Source: Bog-473 sp963834405
GTDB taxonomy: Bacteria; Actinomycetota; Acidimicrobiia; Acidimicrobiales; RAAP-2
Direction: 5' to 3'
DNA: 64,000 nt
Assembly (NCBI GenBank): GCA_963834405.1
Contig: CAWIBX010000006.1
Location: forward strand, 366,765 to 430,764
The translations under genes were made by a program, and so were the position numbers. Position 1 is the first letter of the stretch. Every line of letters begins with the position of its first letter. Shown here in pieces: positions 8,526 through 16,191 of this stretch. The notes beneath the pieces are model-generated. The model was not told where the DNA came from. It saw nothing but the letters and a program-made list of their open reading frames with translations, and ran no database searches.

Positions 8526-9286
8526 GGAACTGTCTGCCCGAGGTAGTCGACGTAGTGCAGTCCTGGCTGGTCCCGAAGGCTGTCGATCACCTTGATCACG
8601 CCCGGGATGCTTTCTTCGATGGTAAGTCGGGCATGGGGTCCGCCCAGGTCAGTTTGGACCCAGCCGGGGGCCATGAGGATCAGGGTTCGCTGCTCGCCGC
8701 GGTGACGGGCGTCGTAGCTGCGCATGTAACTGTTGAGGGCCGCCTTGCTGCCGCGGTAGACCTCGTGACCGCCGTTGGTGTTGTTGGCGACACTCCCCTG
8801 CCCTGATGACATGACGCCGATGGTGCCAGTCGGCTCGACACAGTCCTCGAAGGTCTCGATGACCCTGAGCGGGCTGAGCGCATTGGTGACCATCACTTTG
8901 ATGAACTCGTCGGTCTGGGTCTCAGCGACGGTGCCGTCGGGCTGGTTAGCAGTGCCGGCGTTATGAAAGAGGAGGTCGAACATTCTGCCGGCCAAGCGGT
9001 CGCGCAGCTCGGCGATCTGGAACTGGCTGGTCACGTCGACGGTCTCGATCTCTACCTGCGCTGGGAGCCGCTCGGCCAGCTCATGAAGCGCCGTCTTTCC
9101 GGTCCCGCGAACGGTGGCGGTGACGTGGCAGCCGTTCTCGGCCCACGCCTCGGCCAGTGCGAGGCCGAGTCCACGGGAAGCTCCGAAGAGAAGGACTCGT
9201 ACGGCGGGGCTCTGAGGCTGAATTTCCGCTGGATCTTTAGTTACTATCACAGTAACTGTTATATGATACATAACTATCTTTGTCAA
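8519..9286 (-). CDS. Short-chain dehydrogenase/reductase
   Basis: A Rossmann-fold NAD(P)-dependent oxidoreductase. The cofactor motif is LLFGASRGLG, followed by the FHNAG motif and the catalytic pair in EVYRGSKAAL (Tyr-x3-Lys). The C-terminus is slightly divergent from classical SDRs (APGWVQTDLGGPHA). The longest frame starts at 9286, but the first 15 codons overlap two inverted repeats at 9239-9274. The true start may therefore be the ATG at 9271 or an internal GTG, or the mRNA may be leaderless. It is coupled to the MarR gene that follows. The substrate is not predictable. Confidence 0.85.
   Translation of the reverse strand: MTKIVMYHITVTVIVTKDPAEIQPQSPAVRVLLFGASRGLGLALAEAWAENGCHVTATVRGTGKTALHELAERLPAQVEIETVDVTSQFQIAELRDRLAGRMFDLLFHNAGTANQPDGTVAETQTDEFIKVMVTNALSPLRVIETFEDCVEPTGTIGVMSSGQGSVANNTNGGHEVYRGSKAALNSYMRSYDARHRGEQRTLILMAPGWVQTDLGGPHARLTIEESIPGVIKVIDSLRDQPGLHYVDYLGQTVPW
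9239..9274. promoter_or_regulatory. Two adjacent palindromes, probable MarR operator
   Basis: AGTTACT-ATCAC-AGTAACT (9239-9257) is a perfect 7-bp inverted repeat. GTTAT-ATGATAC-ATAAC (9258-9274) follows directly. The A/T-rich dyads in GC-rich DNA, at the start of the SDR-MarR operon, fit a MarR binding site covering the promoter. Confidence 0.65.
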
Positions 9287-9411
9287 GACGTAGAGGGCGG
9301 ATAAGTCGCCCCGAAATCAGAGTCTCCGTACGGCCGGCCTGTGTCGCGGACATCACGGAGCGCGATTCGAGGTATTGCCCGGCGTTAGGTGTGGTCACAC
9401 CGCGTGGTTGA

Positions 9412-11256
9412 TCAGCCTGGTCGAGCGCTCCGACGTCGGGGCGGGCCGTAGCGGCGACTGCGCATCGCCGAGGGGCCGTGCTCGGCCATCGAGAGGTTGG
9501 CGGCGGTGTTGATCAGGGCCACGTGTGAGAAGGCCTGCGGGAAGTTCCCGAGCAGGCGAGCCGCCTTCGGGTCGTACTCCTCGGATAAGAGACCGACGTC
9601 GTTGCAGACCGCGCAGAGCCGATCGAACATCTCCTTTGCATCGTCGTGGCGCCCGAGCAGCACGAGGTTGTCGACGAGCCAGAAGCTTGTCATCAAGAAC
9701 GCGCCCTCGGTTCCCTTCAGGCCGTGGACATTTTCGTCGGTGTCGGTCTGGTACCGGCGGACGAAGCCATCGGTGACGAGCCCCTTCTGAATCGCCTCGA
9801 CGGTGCCAACGACACGCGGGTCATCGGGCGGAAGGAAGCCGACAGGTGCGAGCATGAGCAGGCTCGCGTCGAGCAGCTTCGAACCGTAGTACTGCGTGAA
9901 CGAGTTGAGCTCAGCGTCGAAACCCCTCTTGCAGACCTCCGCGTGGATTTCTTCGCGCAATTGACTCCAGACGTCCATCCGCATCTTCGGCAAGGTGTCG
10001 TCCTCCGCCAGCGAGATGGCGCGGTCGAAGGCGACCCAGGCCATGACCTTCGAATGGGTGAAGTGGCGCCGCGGGCCGCGGACCTCCCAGATCCCGTTAT
10101 CGGGCTCGCGCCAGACCTTCTCCAGGTGTTCGACAATGGCCATCATCAGATCCGGTGACCCGTAGAACTCTTGGGGGATGAGATGGCCTCGCCAGTAGGT
10201 GACGGCGGAATCCAAGACTTCGCCGTAGACGTCGAGCTGGAGCTGGGTCGCCGCTTCATTGCCGACACGGACGGGCTTTGCGCCCTCGTAGCCGGCGAGA
10301 TGGTCGAGTTCGAACTCCGAGAGTCGCCGTTCTCCATCGACGCCATACATGATTTGAATCTCGCCGGGGTTCCCCGCGACGGCGCGGCGGAGCCACTGCA
10401 CCCACGCGGCCGCCTCGTCGGTGTACCCCGAGAGCAAGAGGGCGTGCAGAGTGAAGGTGGAGTCCCGGAGCCACGTATAGCGGTAGTCCCAGTTGCGGTT
10501 GCCCCCGATGGTCTCGGGGAGCGACGTCGTCGGCGCCGCACAAACGGCGCCGCTGGGTCCGTAGGTAAGGGCCTTCAGGGTGATGAGGGAGCGGACGACC
10601 AGGTCGCGCGAGCCGCCGTTGTAGGTGCAGCGTTCGACCCAGTTATGCCAGTAGTGCCGCGTGTGGTTGCGTGCTGCGAGGCTGTCGAGGGGGAGCGGGG
10701 CGTGGATCTCCGAGGGGAACCACGTGAGCGAGAAGGAGCGCCGCGTGTCCCCCGACAAGGTGAAAGAGGCAACGGTGGTGTTGTCGTTGCCAACGAGACT
10801 GACGGGGCTGTGCAAGCGGAGACCATCACGGCCGGCGACGAGTATCAAGCCGTCATCGGTAGCGGTGGCCCAGGGTGTGATTACCCCGTACTCGTAACGC
10901 ACGATCAGCTCCATCTGCATCTCGACGGTGCCGCTACGAAGCTCGACGATTCGGTGGATCATCGAGTAGCCGTCGTTCGGCGGCATGAAGTCGCACACCG
11001 ACACCGAGCCCGTCGACGTTTCAAAGATCGTGTTGAGAATCAACGTCTCCGGTTCGTAATGGCGGGTGACTTTAGTCACCTGGTCCTTCGGAGCGATCAG
11101 CCACCGTCCGTTACCCGCGTCGCCGAGTAGAGCCGCGAATGCTGCGCCGGAATCGATTCGCGGCGCGCACCACCAGTCGATGGATCCAGTGAAGTCGACG
11201 AGGGCGACAGTTTTCGTGTCGCCGATGATGGCGTAGTCCTCGATCCTTGAGGGCAC
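9412..11256 (-). CDS. Glycoside hydrolase family 15 protein (glucoamylase/trehalase type)
   Basis: A 614-residue GH15 enzyme. It starts with the conserved N-terminal beta-sandwich signature RIEDYAIIGDTKTVALVDF and SIDWWCAPRID. The catalytic (alpha/alpha)6 barrel follows, with GGNRNWDYRYTWLRDSTFTLHAL and near the end LLGNFPQAFSHVALI. Cytoplasmic actinobacterial members of this subgroup include trehalases and maltooligosaccharide hydrolases; there is no signal peptide here. The start is a GTG at 11256 directly behind GAGGAGGAGGAG. A second GH15 gene lies at 32841-34730 with the same motifs but clearly different sequence. The substrate is uncertain. Confidence 0.9.
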   Translation of the reverse strand: MPSRIEDYAIIGDTKTVALVDFTGSIDWWCAPRIDSGAAFAALLGDAGNGRWLIAPKDQVTKVTRHYEPETLILNTIFETSTGSVSVCDFMPPNDGYSMIHRIVELRSGTVEMQMELIVRYEYGVITPWATATDDGLILVAGRDGLRLHSPVSLVGNDNTTVASFTLSGDTRRSFSLTWFPSEIHAPLPLDSLAARNHTRHYWHNWVERCTYNGGSRDLVVRSLITLKALTYGPSGAVCAAPTTSLPETIGGNRNWDYRYTWLRDSTFTLHALLLSGYTDEAAAWVQWLRRAVAGNPGEIQIMYGVDGERRLSEFELDHLAGYEGAKPVRVGNEAATQLQLDVYGEVLDSAVTYWRGHLIPQEFYGSPDLMMAIVEHLEKVWREPDNGIWEVRGPRRHFTHSKVMAWVAFDRAISLAEDDTLPKMRMDVWSQLREEIHAEVCKRGFDAELNSFTQYYGSKLLDASLLMLAPVGFLPPDDPRVVGTVEAIQKGLVTDGFVRRYQTDTDENVHGLKGTEGAFLMTSFWLVDNLVLLGRHDDAKEMFDRLCAVCNDVGLLSEEYDPKAARLLGNFPQAFSHVALINTAANLSMAEHGPSAMRSRRYGPPRRRSARPG

Positions 11257-11297
11257 TCCTCCTCCTCCTCTGGATTCTCGCTGCTCGGCAGGCGTGG

Positions 11298-11711
11298 CTA
11301 TGGCTCGACTGAGAAGAAACGATCTAATGCTGCCTGATCGCTAAAAAAGGATTCAATCCTCGAGATCCGATTTGGCCTGTCATCATCAGTCACCGAGAGG
11401 AGGAAAATGACGCGGAAGTCGTGCTGTTGACCTTCGCGTTGTAGATGAATCTTCGCCAGCCCAGCGACATTGTCGACCCCAGCCATCCAATCCTCCCATT
11501 GGAGGACATCGATAGGGTTTTCTGTAAGTCGGAGAAAGGTCGAGAGGTGCGACGCAACCTCTCGGACGCCGCGAAAGACGCCTGAGCCTGAGTGTGTTCC
11601 TGGCACGACGTCCACGACCTGAGGATCGAGGAGATCGCAGGCGGCTGAAACATTGCCTCCAAAAAACTTCTGGAAAAAGTCTTCGGCCAGCGTGACGCGG
11701 GAATCTGGCAT
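11298..11711 (-). CDS. SnoaL-like/NTF2-fold protein
   Basis: A 137-residue protein with the pattern of the SnoaL/NTF2-like fold. A long N-terminal helix (LAEDFFQKFFGGNVSAACDLL) is followed by alternating beta strands ending in ISRIESFFSDQAALDRFF. The start at 11711 follows AGGAAGGATCGGAG; the frame is open far upstream but that part lacks coding character. It is the gene upstream of the GH15 on the same strand (about 40 bp gap) and may share its transcript. Such proteins act as cyclases, isomerases or ligand-binding proteins; no catalytic residues can be named. Confidence 0.65.
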   Translation of the reverse strand: MPDSRVTLAEDFFQKFFGGNVSAACDLLDPQVVDVVPGTHSGSGVFRGVREVASHLSTFLRLTENPIDVLQWEDWMAGVDNVAGLAKIHLQREGQQHDFRVIFLLSVTDDDRPNRISRIESFFSDQAALDRFFSVEP

Positions 11712-12118
11712 GACTCCGATCCTTCCTGTCCAAGTACGTAGCCCAACCGACCACTGTGACCCCCGGAGGATCGCTCGCCGTCGGGCGCGACGAACAGGCC
11801 TCATGGGAGCGGCCGGTGCTCTTCGAGTCCGATGGTAAGGGAAGGAATCAAGAATTGAAGGGTGTAACGAGGGAGGTCCGGAACGATGACCGTTCACACA
11901 GTGTGACAACACGAGTTTGCCCGCGATCTCACCGGCCCTGCCGTGCGGTTCTCTGAGTGGGGCCTTTGCAGAAGAGCCTGACCTGGGCCGGAGCGCTACT
12001 GCAAGAGTCCGTTTCATACGGGTTAAGCGCAGTTTCATACGGGATATGACCCAGGTCGGGGATTGCAAGGTGACAACCGCAGCCAAGCGTCGTGGGTTCG
12101 CGGAACAGCGCTCCCGGA
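11712..12118. other. Intergenic region with a short direct repeat
   Basis: No gene is visible. GTTTCATACGGG occurs twice in the same orientation (12011-12022 and 12032-12043), starts 21 bases apart or two helical turns, which is the spacing expected for a tandem regulator site. The nearest minus-strand start is 300 bases away, so the target is unclear. Confidence 0.35.
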
Positions 12119-12271
12119 CTACGCGCCGATGACAGCTGCCTCGTGGCGCCGCCGCGCCTCTTGACGCATTTTCACGGGCCTCTTGACCGGGGCTGCTGAC
12201 TTCCAGTCACCCCACTCGGCCCGCGGCAGGACCAGGTCATCAGCGTGATCAGAATCAAACGGATCAGCCAT
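12119..12271 (-). CDS. Small basic hypothetical protein, coupled to tautomerase gene
   Basis: A 50-residue frame whose ATG (12271) overlaps the tautomerase stop codon (ATGGCTGA), suggesting coupled translation. The protein starts acidic (MADPFDSDHADDLVLPRAEW) and ends strongly basic (VKRPVKMRQEARRRHEAAV). I do not recognise it. The overlap and operon position are the only evidence that it is real. Confidence 0.35.
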   Translation of the reverse strand: MADPFDSDHADDLVLPRAEWGDWKSAAPVKRPVKMRQEARRRHEAAVIGA

Positions 12272-12710
12272 CGTCTGATTTGGCGGCCGAGAGTGCGGCA
12301 ATCTGCGCTCTCGCCGCCGCCACCAGCTCCTCGTTCGTATTGGCGTGTCCGCTCAGGCCCCAACCACCCTCAATAGCCTCAGTCAGAAGGACCCAGGTCC
12401 TCTCCGACAGGGTCGGGTCTCCGGCCGCTTTTGCCACCAGGTGGGTGAACTGGCTGACCACGGCGAGCTGCTTGTCGCGGTCGAGGGCGCCAGCGTTGGT
12501 CAGCACCTGGACCCGCACATATCCGCTGTCGCCGTCCACGTTGGAGATGGCCGCACCATCCATCTCGTGGACGAAGCCCGCCGTGTTCTGCCGGAACATC
12601 GGGATGTCGGGGACAGCCTCGATCGTCATGAGAGTCCGGGCCAGGTCAGCGGCGAGCTGGTGGGGGTTCCCAAACGTGCCCGTGGCGGCGTAGACGTCGA
12701 TCATCGGCAT
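12264..12710 (-). CDS. Tautomerase superfamily protein
   Basis: A 148-residue protein. Starting at the ATG at 12710 gives MPMIDVYAATGTF, placing Pro directly after the initiator Met. That Pro is the general base of 4-oxalocrotonate tautomerase/MIF-type enzymes and becomes the N-terminus after Met removal. The frame is open 7 codons further up, but only this start exposes the Pro. The length suggests a fused double beta-alpha-beta unit rather than the 62-residue 4-OT. It lies downstream of the alpha/beta hydrolase and upstream of a tiny coupled frame. The substrate is unknown. Confidence 0.7.
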   Translation of the reverse strand: MPMIDVYAATGTFGNPHQLAADLARTLMTIEAVPDIPMFRQNTAGFVHEMDGAAISNVDGDSGYVRVQVLTNAGALDRDKQLAVVSQFTHLVAKAAGDPTLSERTWVLLTEAIEGGWGLSGHANTNEELVAAARAQIAALSAAKSDDG

Positions 12711-12786
12711 GGTGGCTGCTCCTGTATCCATCTCACCGTTTCACTGCTCCAATGCCCGGCGTTATAGGACAGCCTCTGCGCCCACG

Positions 12787-13500
12787 TCATAGCGATGCGA
12801 GCGCCTTGAGGATCAAACCGGATGCGAGGTCGGGCTGGGCGACGAAGGCGGCGTGAGAGCCGTCCACCGACTCGGTCACGGCGTTCATCCGCTGCGCCAT
12901 GAAACGTTCGCAATCTGGCGGGATGGCATTGTCGTGCTCGGACACCATGTACCAGCTCGGAAGGTCCCGCCAGCCGACGGCTGAAGCTGGCTCGGTGAAG
13001 GCGGCCGCCGCGAGAGGGCGCTGGCTGACCGCCATCGGACCGGCGACATCCTCGCTCAGATCAGCACAAAAGGCCTCGTGGAACTGGTCGATCTTGATGA
13101 ACAGGTCTGGGCCACCCGCGGCGCCAGGCGCGTCGTAGGGACTCGGCACGTTCGCCGTCGCCAGCAGCGCGGGCGGGAACGGCTCCGCGACGCTGACGCA
13201 GGTCTCACCCTCGTCGAGCGCGAAGGCGGAAAGGAACACCAAGGCGCGGACGTCTTTCACGGTCGGCGCGGCCTGTGAGATGACGGCGCCGCCGTAAGAG
13301 TGGCCGACCAGGACGATGGGCCCTTCGATTGTGGTGGTGTAGCGCCGAATGGCCTCGGCGTCGGACGCCAGACCGCGGAGCGGATTCATCGGGGCCCGCA
13401 CGGGCACACCTTGGGCCTGCAAACGGCGGATCACGCCGGCATATCCAGAGGCGTCGGCAAATGCACCATGCACCAGAACTGCGGTCGGTTGTGTGCTCAT
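12787..13500 (-). CDS. Alpha/beta hydrolase (esterase-like)
   Basis: A 237-residue compact alpha/beta hydrolase. HGAF near the N-terminus forms the oxyanion region. The nucleophile elbow is GHSYGG, the acid is probably in SEHDNAIPP, and the base His is in DGSHAAFVAQP. It belongs to the small cytoplasmic esterase/salicylate-esterase-like group. It is divergent from a TetR gene (13596), and the shared 95-bp gap holds two copies of an operator, so TetR repression of this gene is likely. Confidence 0.85.
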   Translation of the reverse strand: MSTQPTAVLVHGAFADASGYAGVIRRLQAQGVPVRAPMNPLRGLASDAEAIRRYTTTIEGPIVLVGHSYGGAVISQAAPTVKDVRALVFLSAFALDEGETCVSVAEPFPPALLATANVPSPYDAPGAAGGPDLFIKIDQFHEAFCADLSEDVAGPMAVSQRPLAAAAFTEPASAVGWRDLPSWYMVSEHDNAIPPDCERFMAQRMNAVTESVDGSHAAFVAQPDLASGLILKALASL

Positions 13501-13542
13501 CTGGACCTCCGATCCATCGACTCAGCGAGTAGCGAGCGCTCA

Positions 13543-13583
13543 CTAGACCGATCGCTCCAGCGTTTCTAGACCGTTCGCTCTAG
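13543..13583. promoter_or_regulatory. Paired TetR operator between hydrolase and TetR gene
   Basis: CTAGACCGATCGCTCCAG (13543-13560) and CTAGACCGTTCGCTCTAG (13566-13583) differ at two positions. Each is an imperfect dyad of the CTAGACCG type often bound by TetR regulators controlling a divergent enzyme gene. Confidence 0.7.
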
Positions 13584-13595
13584 TAAAGTCAAGAG

Positions 13596-14183
13596 GTGGT
13601 GCGTGACCGTGACACCCGGGCCGACCTGGTCCAGACGATGGCGCGGCTGCTGCGTGACCAGGGCTATTCGGCCACCGGCCGAGCACAGCTGCTGGCGGAG
13701 AGCGCCGTGTCCAACGGGTCGCTGTACCACCACTTTCCCGGAGGCATGGAGGAACTGGCCGAGGCCGCGCTAGAAGCGTCCGGTCAAGCGGTCGCTGACG
13801 TCCTTCGCGAGGCGTTGGACGGAGCCCCCAACGCTGCACTCGGCGTGATCCGCTTCCTCGAGGTCGCCGAGGGACCGGTTACCGGGGAGAGCTGCTCGGG
13901 TTGCCCGATCGCGCCGACCGCACTCGAGTCCCCCATCATCAACCCACGCCTACGCGCCGCCGCGGCACGGTGCTTCGACGAATGGGAAGGGCTCATCGCC
14001 GCCCGGATCCGGGCCGACGGGTGGCCTGAAGCTTCGGTCGCCGAGACGGCATCAGCGGCTCTGGCCCTCATCGAGGGCGCGCTGCTCCTCGCCCGGGTGA
14101 GCGGGCAAGTGAGCCACCTCGCTCACGCCAAGCGCGCCGCAGTGTCACTCCTTGGCGTAACCCCGCTGGCGGAAGAGAACTGA
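13596..14183 (+). CDS. TetR family transcriptional regulator
   Basis: A 195-residue regulator. The helix-turn-helix covers about residues 8-55 (GYSATGRAQLLAESAVSNGSLYHHFPGGMEEL), and the effector domain contains the VTGESCSGCPIAPTALE segment typical of the LfrA/YxaF branch. The start is one of two adjacent GTG codons (13596 or 13599) near AAGAG. It probably represses the divergent alpha/beta hydrolase and itself through the paired sites at 13543-13583. The inducer is unknown; members of this branch often sense small hydrophobic compounds. Confidence 0.88.
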   Translation: MVRDRDTRADLVQTMARLLRDQGYSATGRAQLLAESAVSNGSLYHHFPGGMEELAEAALEASGQAVADVLREALDGAPNAALGVIRFLEVAEGPVTGESCSGCPIAPTALESPIINPRLRAAAARCFDEWEGLIAARIRADGWPEASVAETASAALALIEGALLLARVSGQVSHLAHAKRAAVSLLGVTPLAEEN

Positions 14184-14564
14184 CGGTAGCTACCGAGCCG
14201 CACCCCGGGGTCGCGGATGTCAGTCCTTCCCGTTCGGATCTGCTGTGTCACGATGGTGAAGCGGTCTGTCGGGTACCCGATTCAATCCAGTTCGAGCCGA
14301 GCGCGCCGCGTGGACACCGACGATCCTCAAGCGGTGGGTTGATCAACCATCCGTAGCGTGGATCAGGGCGCCGTATCTCGTGGCGAAGTCCCGAGACTGC
14401 GTAGAGCTGATGACACGAAAAAAATCGCATCCGTGGGATTTTCGTGGGATCACTGCGGCAGAGACATCCAGCACCTCCAACACGAATCGCTGCACGCGGC
14501 CCAGGTGATCAAGGGGCATACACGCACCGCGTGCTGGCGCAAGGATTACTGAACTCTTGAAGCA
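14184..14564. other. Intergenic, holds one copy of a 22-bp repeat
   Basis: No gene is supported. ATCCGTGGGATTTTCGTGGG starts at 14429 and the match runs to 14450. It recurs exactly at 23977-23998 in the same orientation. Confidence 0.5.
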
Positions 14565-16154
14565 TCAGCTGACCAGGAGTGACCAATAGTATGGAATCGG
14601 CTGCGCATACTGCGTCAGGAACTGAACACCTGAGACGTTCGTACTGGTTCCGTACACGTAGGGCTGAAACGCGATCCAGATGCCGAGCGCGTTCGTCACG
14701 ATGTACGACTGTGCTTGGCGTGTGAGACTTACCGCCTGAGGAGATGAGGGTGGAAGGGCGCTGAGCTTCGACGTAAGCGAGTCAAGCGTCGGACTATCGA
14801 AGTTGCAGATGTCGCCTATCGTTCCAGGTTGGAAGGGACCTGTTAGGGCCTCGAGACCTCCCCTTACCTCCGGAAGCAATCCCATGGGGGCAACATGCTG
14901 CTCGTAAAGGCCCCCAACGAGATCTGTTGTTTGCACCAAAGAGACATTGACACCAATTTTCTGCCACTCAGCCTGGATGATCTGCGCAGTCTCTGACTCG
15001 ACTGGAGTCCCGGAAATGACGAGTAGCTGCGTGGAAAAGCCGTTTTTGTAACCGGCAGCAGCCAGTAAGGCCTTGGCCTTCTTTGGGTTGTACGAGTAAT
15101 AACCCTTAAGACCGGGTGGGAAATATATCGAGTTACTAGGCCAGAGCGCCCACTCCGGTTCGCCGAGATTGTTGAGTACTACCCGGTTAATGGAGTTCCG
15201 ATCGATCGCGTAGTTGAGCGCCTCGCGGACCCGCACGTTGGACAAAGGCGGATTGGACTTGCATACCGGCATCCACAAGGACTGCGTTTGGGGACTTGTC
15301 GCCCTGACCTTGAAATTGCCGTTCTCTCGCACGGCGGTAGCGTCGGTCACGGGTATCTGAGAAATGTTGACTTGCCCCGCCTCCAAGGCATTTACCTGTT
15401 GAGGCCCGGATGCAACATTTACGTACTGAAGCTTCGCGAAATGAATATCTTTGGCGTCCCAGTATCTAGGATTCCTCACAAGAGTGATGCTCTCGTTCGG
15501 AACATAGCTGCTGAGAACGAAGGGTCCTGCACCTACGGGATTCGTATTGACATTCCCTTTTTCGATGCTAGTCGGTGCCACAATAAAGGTCTCTTGACTT
15601 GCTAACAGCGGGTAGAACGCACCAGCAACGGGAGCTGAAAAATCAAGAGAGAGCGTCGTCGAGCTGAGTACGCGGATGTTCGAGATGTCTTGAAGCAGGT
15701 TCGACAAGCTGCCGAGTTGCGGTGCATTGCGATTGCGAAGAATTCCTGCTTTCACTGCGTTTGCATCAAAGGGAGTACCGTCTGAGAAGACCAGCCCGGG
15801 ACGCAAGGTGATACCTATGGTGTATGGGTTCGGTATCGTGGCGGAAGTTGCGAGTTCGGGAAGATAGCCGTTGTTCGGAGTCGGCCTGAGAAGAGTCCCA
15901 TAGATTGCCATCTGCCAGGGATTCTGGACCTGTGAGACATGCCCAAGGGTAGGGTCGAACTGCACTGGATCCCCAAGGCCGGTCAAGGGTTCGGCGATTG
16001 TGATCATTCCCGATGCAGATGTGGCCGCGCTACTGGCTTCAGCTGACAGAGGCAGCGATCCAATCGACGCGAGCACAGCAACTACGGTGACGATCGTCAG
16101 GTGCGCGCAGACCCCTACGAGAAGCCTCGGCCGGGACTTCAGATCAACCGACAC
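14565..16154 (-). CDS. ABC transporter substrate-binding protein, family 5
   Basis: Extracytoplasmic solute-binding protein of the peptide/nickel (DppA/OppA) type. The GTG start at 16154 follows GGAGAGGAGGC. It opens a signal peptide (basic RPRLLVG, hydrophobic VTVVAVLASIGSLPL). Mature features are the FDPTLGHV region, LRPGLVFSDGTPFDANAV, AGPFVLSSYVPNE and the NPRYWD motif. No lipobox Cys is clear. At 529 residues it is full length. It is the last gene of the DUF35-thiolase-sulfatase operon, 37 bases after the sulfatase. Permease and ATPase genes are not in this window, so it probably feeds a transporter encoded elsewhere. The ligand is unknown. Confidence 0.88.
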   Translation of the reverse strand: MSVDLKSRPRLLVGVCAHLTIVTVVAVLASIGSLPLSAEASSAATSASGMITIAEPLTGLGDPVQFDPTLGHVSQVQNPWQMAIYGTLLRPTPNNGYLPELATSATIPNPYTIGITLRPGLVFSDGTPFDANAVKAGILRNRNAPQLGSLSNLLQDISNIRVLSSTTLSLDFSAPVAGAFYPLLASQETFIVAPTSIEKGNVNTNPVGAGPFVLSSYVPNESITLVRNPRYWDAKDIHFAKLQYVNVASGPQQVNALEAGQVNISQIPVTDATAVRENGNFKVRATSPQTQSLWMPVCKSNPPLSNVRVREALNYAIDRNSINRVVLNNLGEPEWALWPSNSIYFPPGLKGYYSYNPKKAKALLAAAGYKNGFSTQLLVISGTPVESETAQIIQAEWQKIGVNVSLVQTTDLVGGLYEQHVAPMGLLPEVRGGLEALTGPFQPGTIGDICNFDSPTLDSLTSKLSALPPSSPQAVSLTRQAQSYIVTNALGIWIAFQPYVYGTSTNVSGVQFLTQYAQPIPYYWSLLVS

Positions 16155-16191
16155 ATTGCCTCCTCTCCGTAGATAGCGGACTTGTTCGGCC

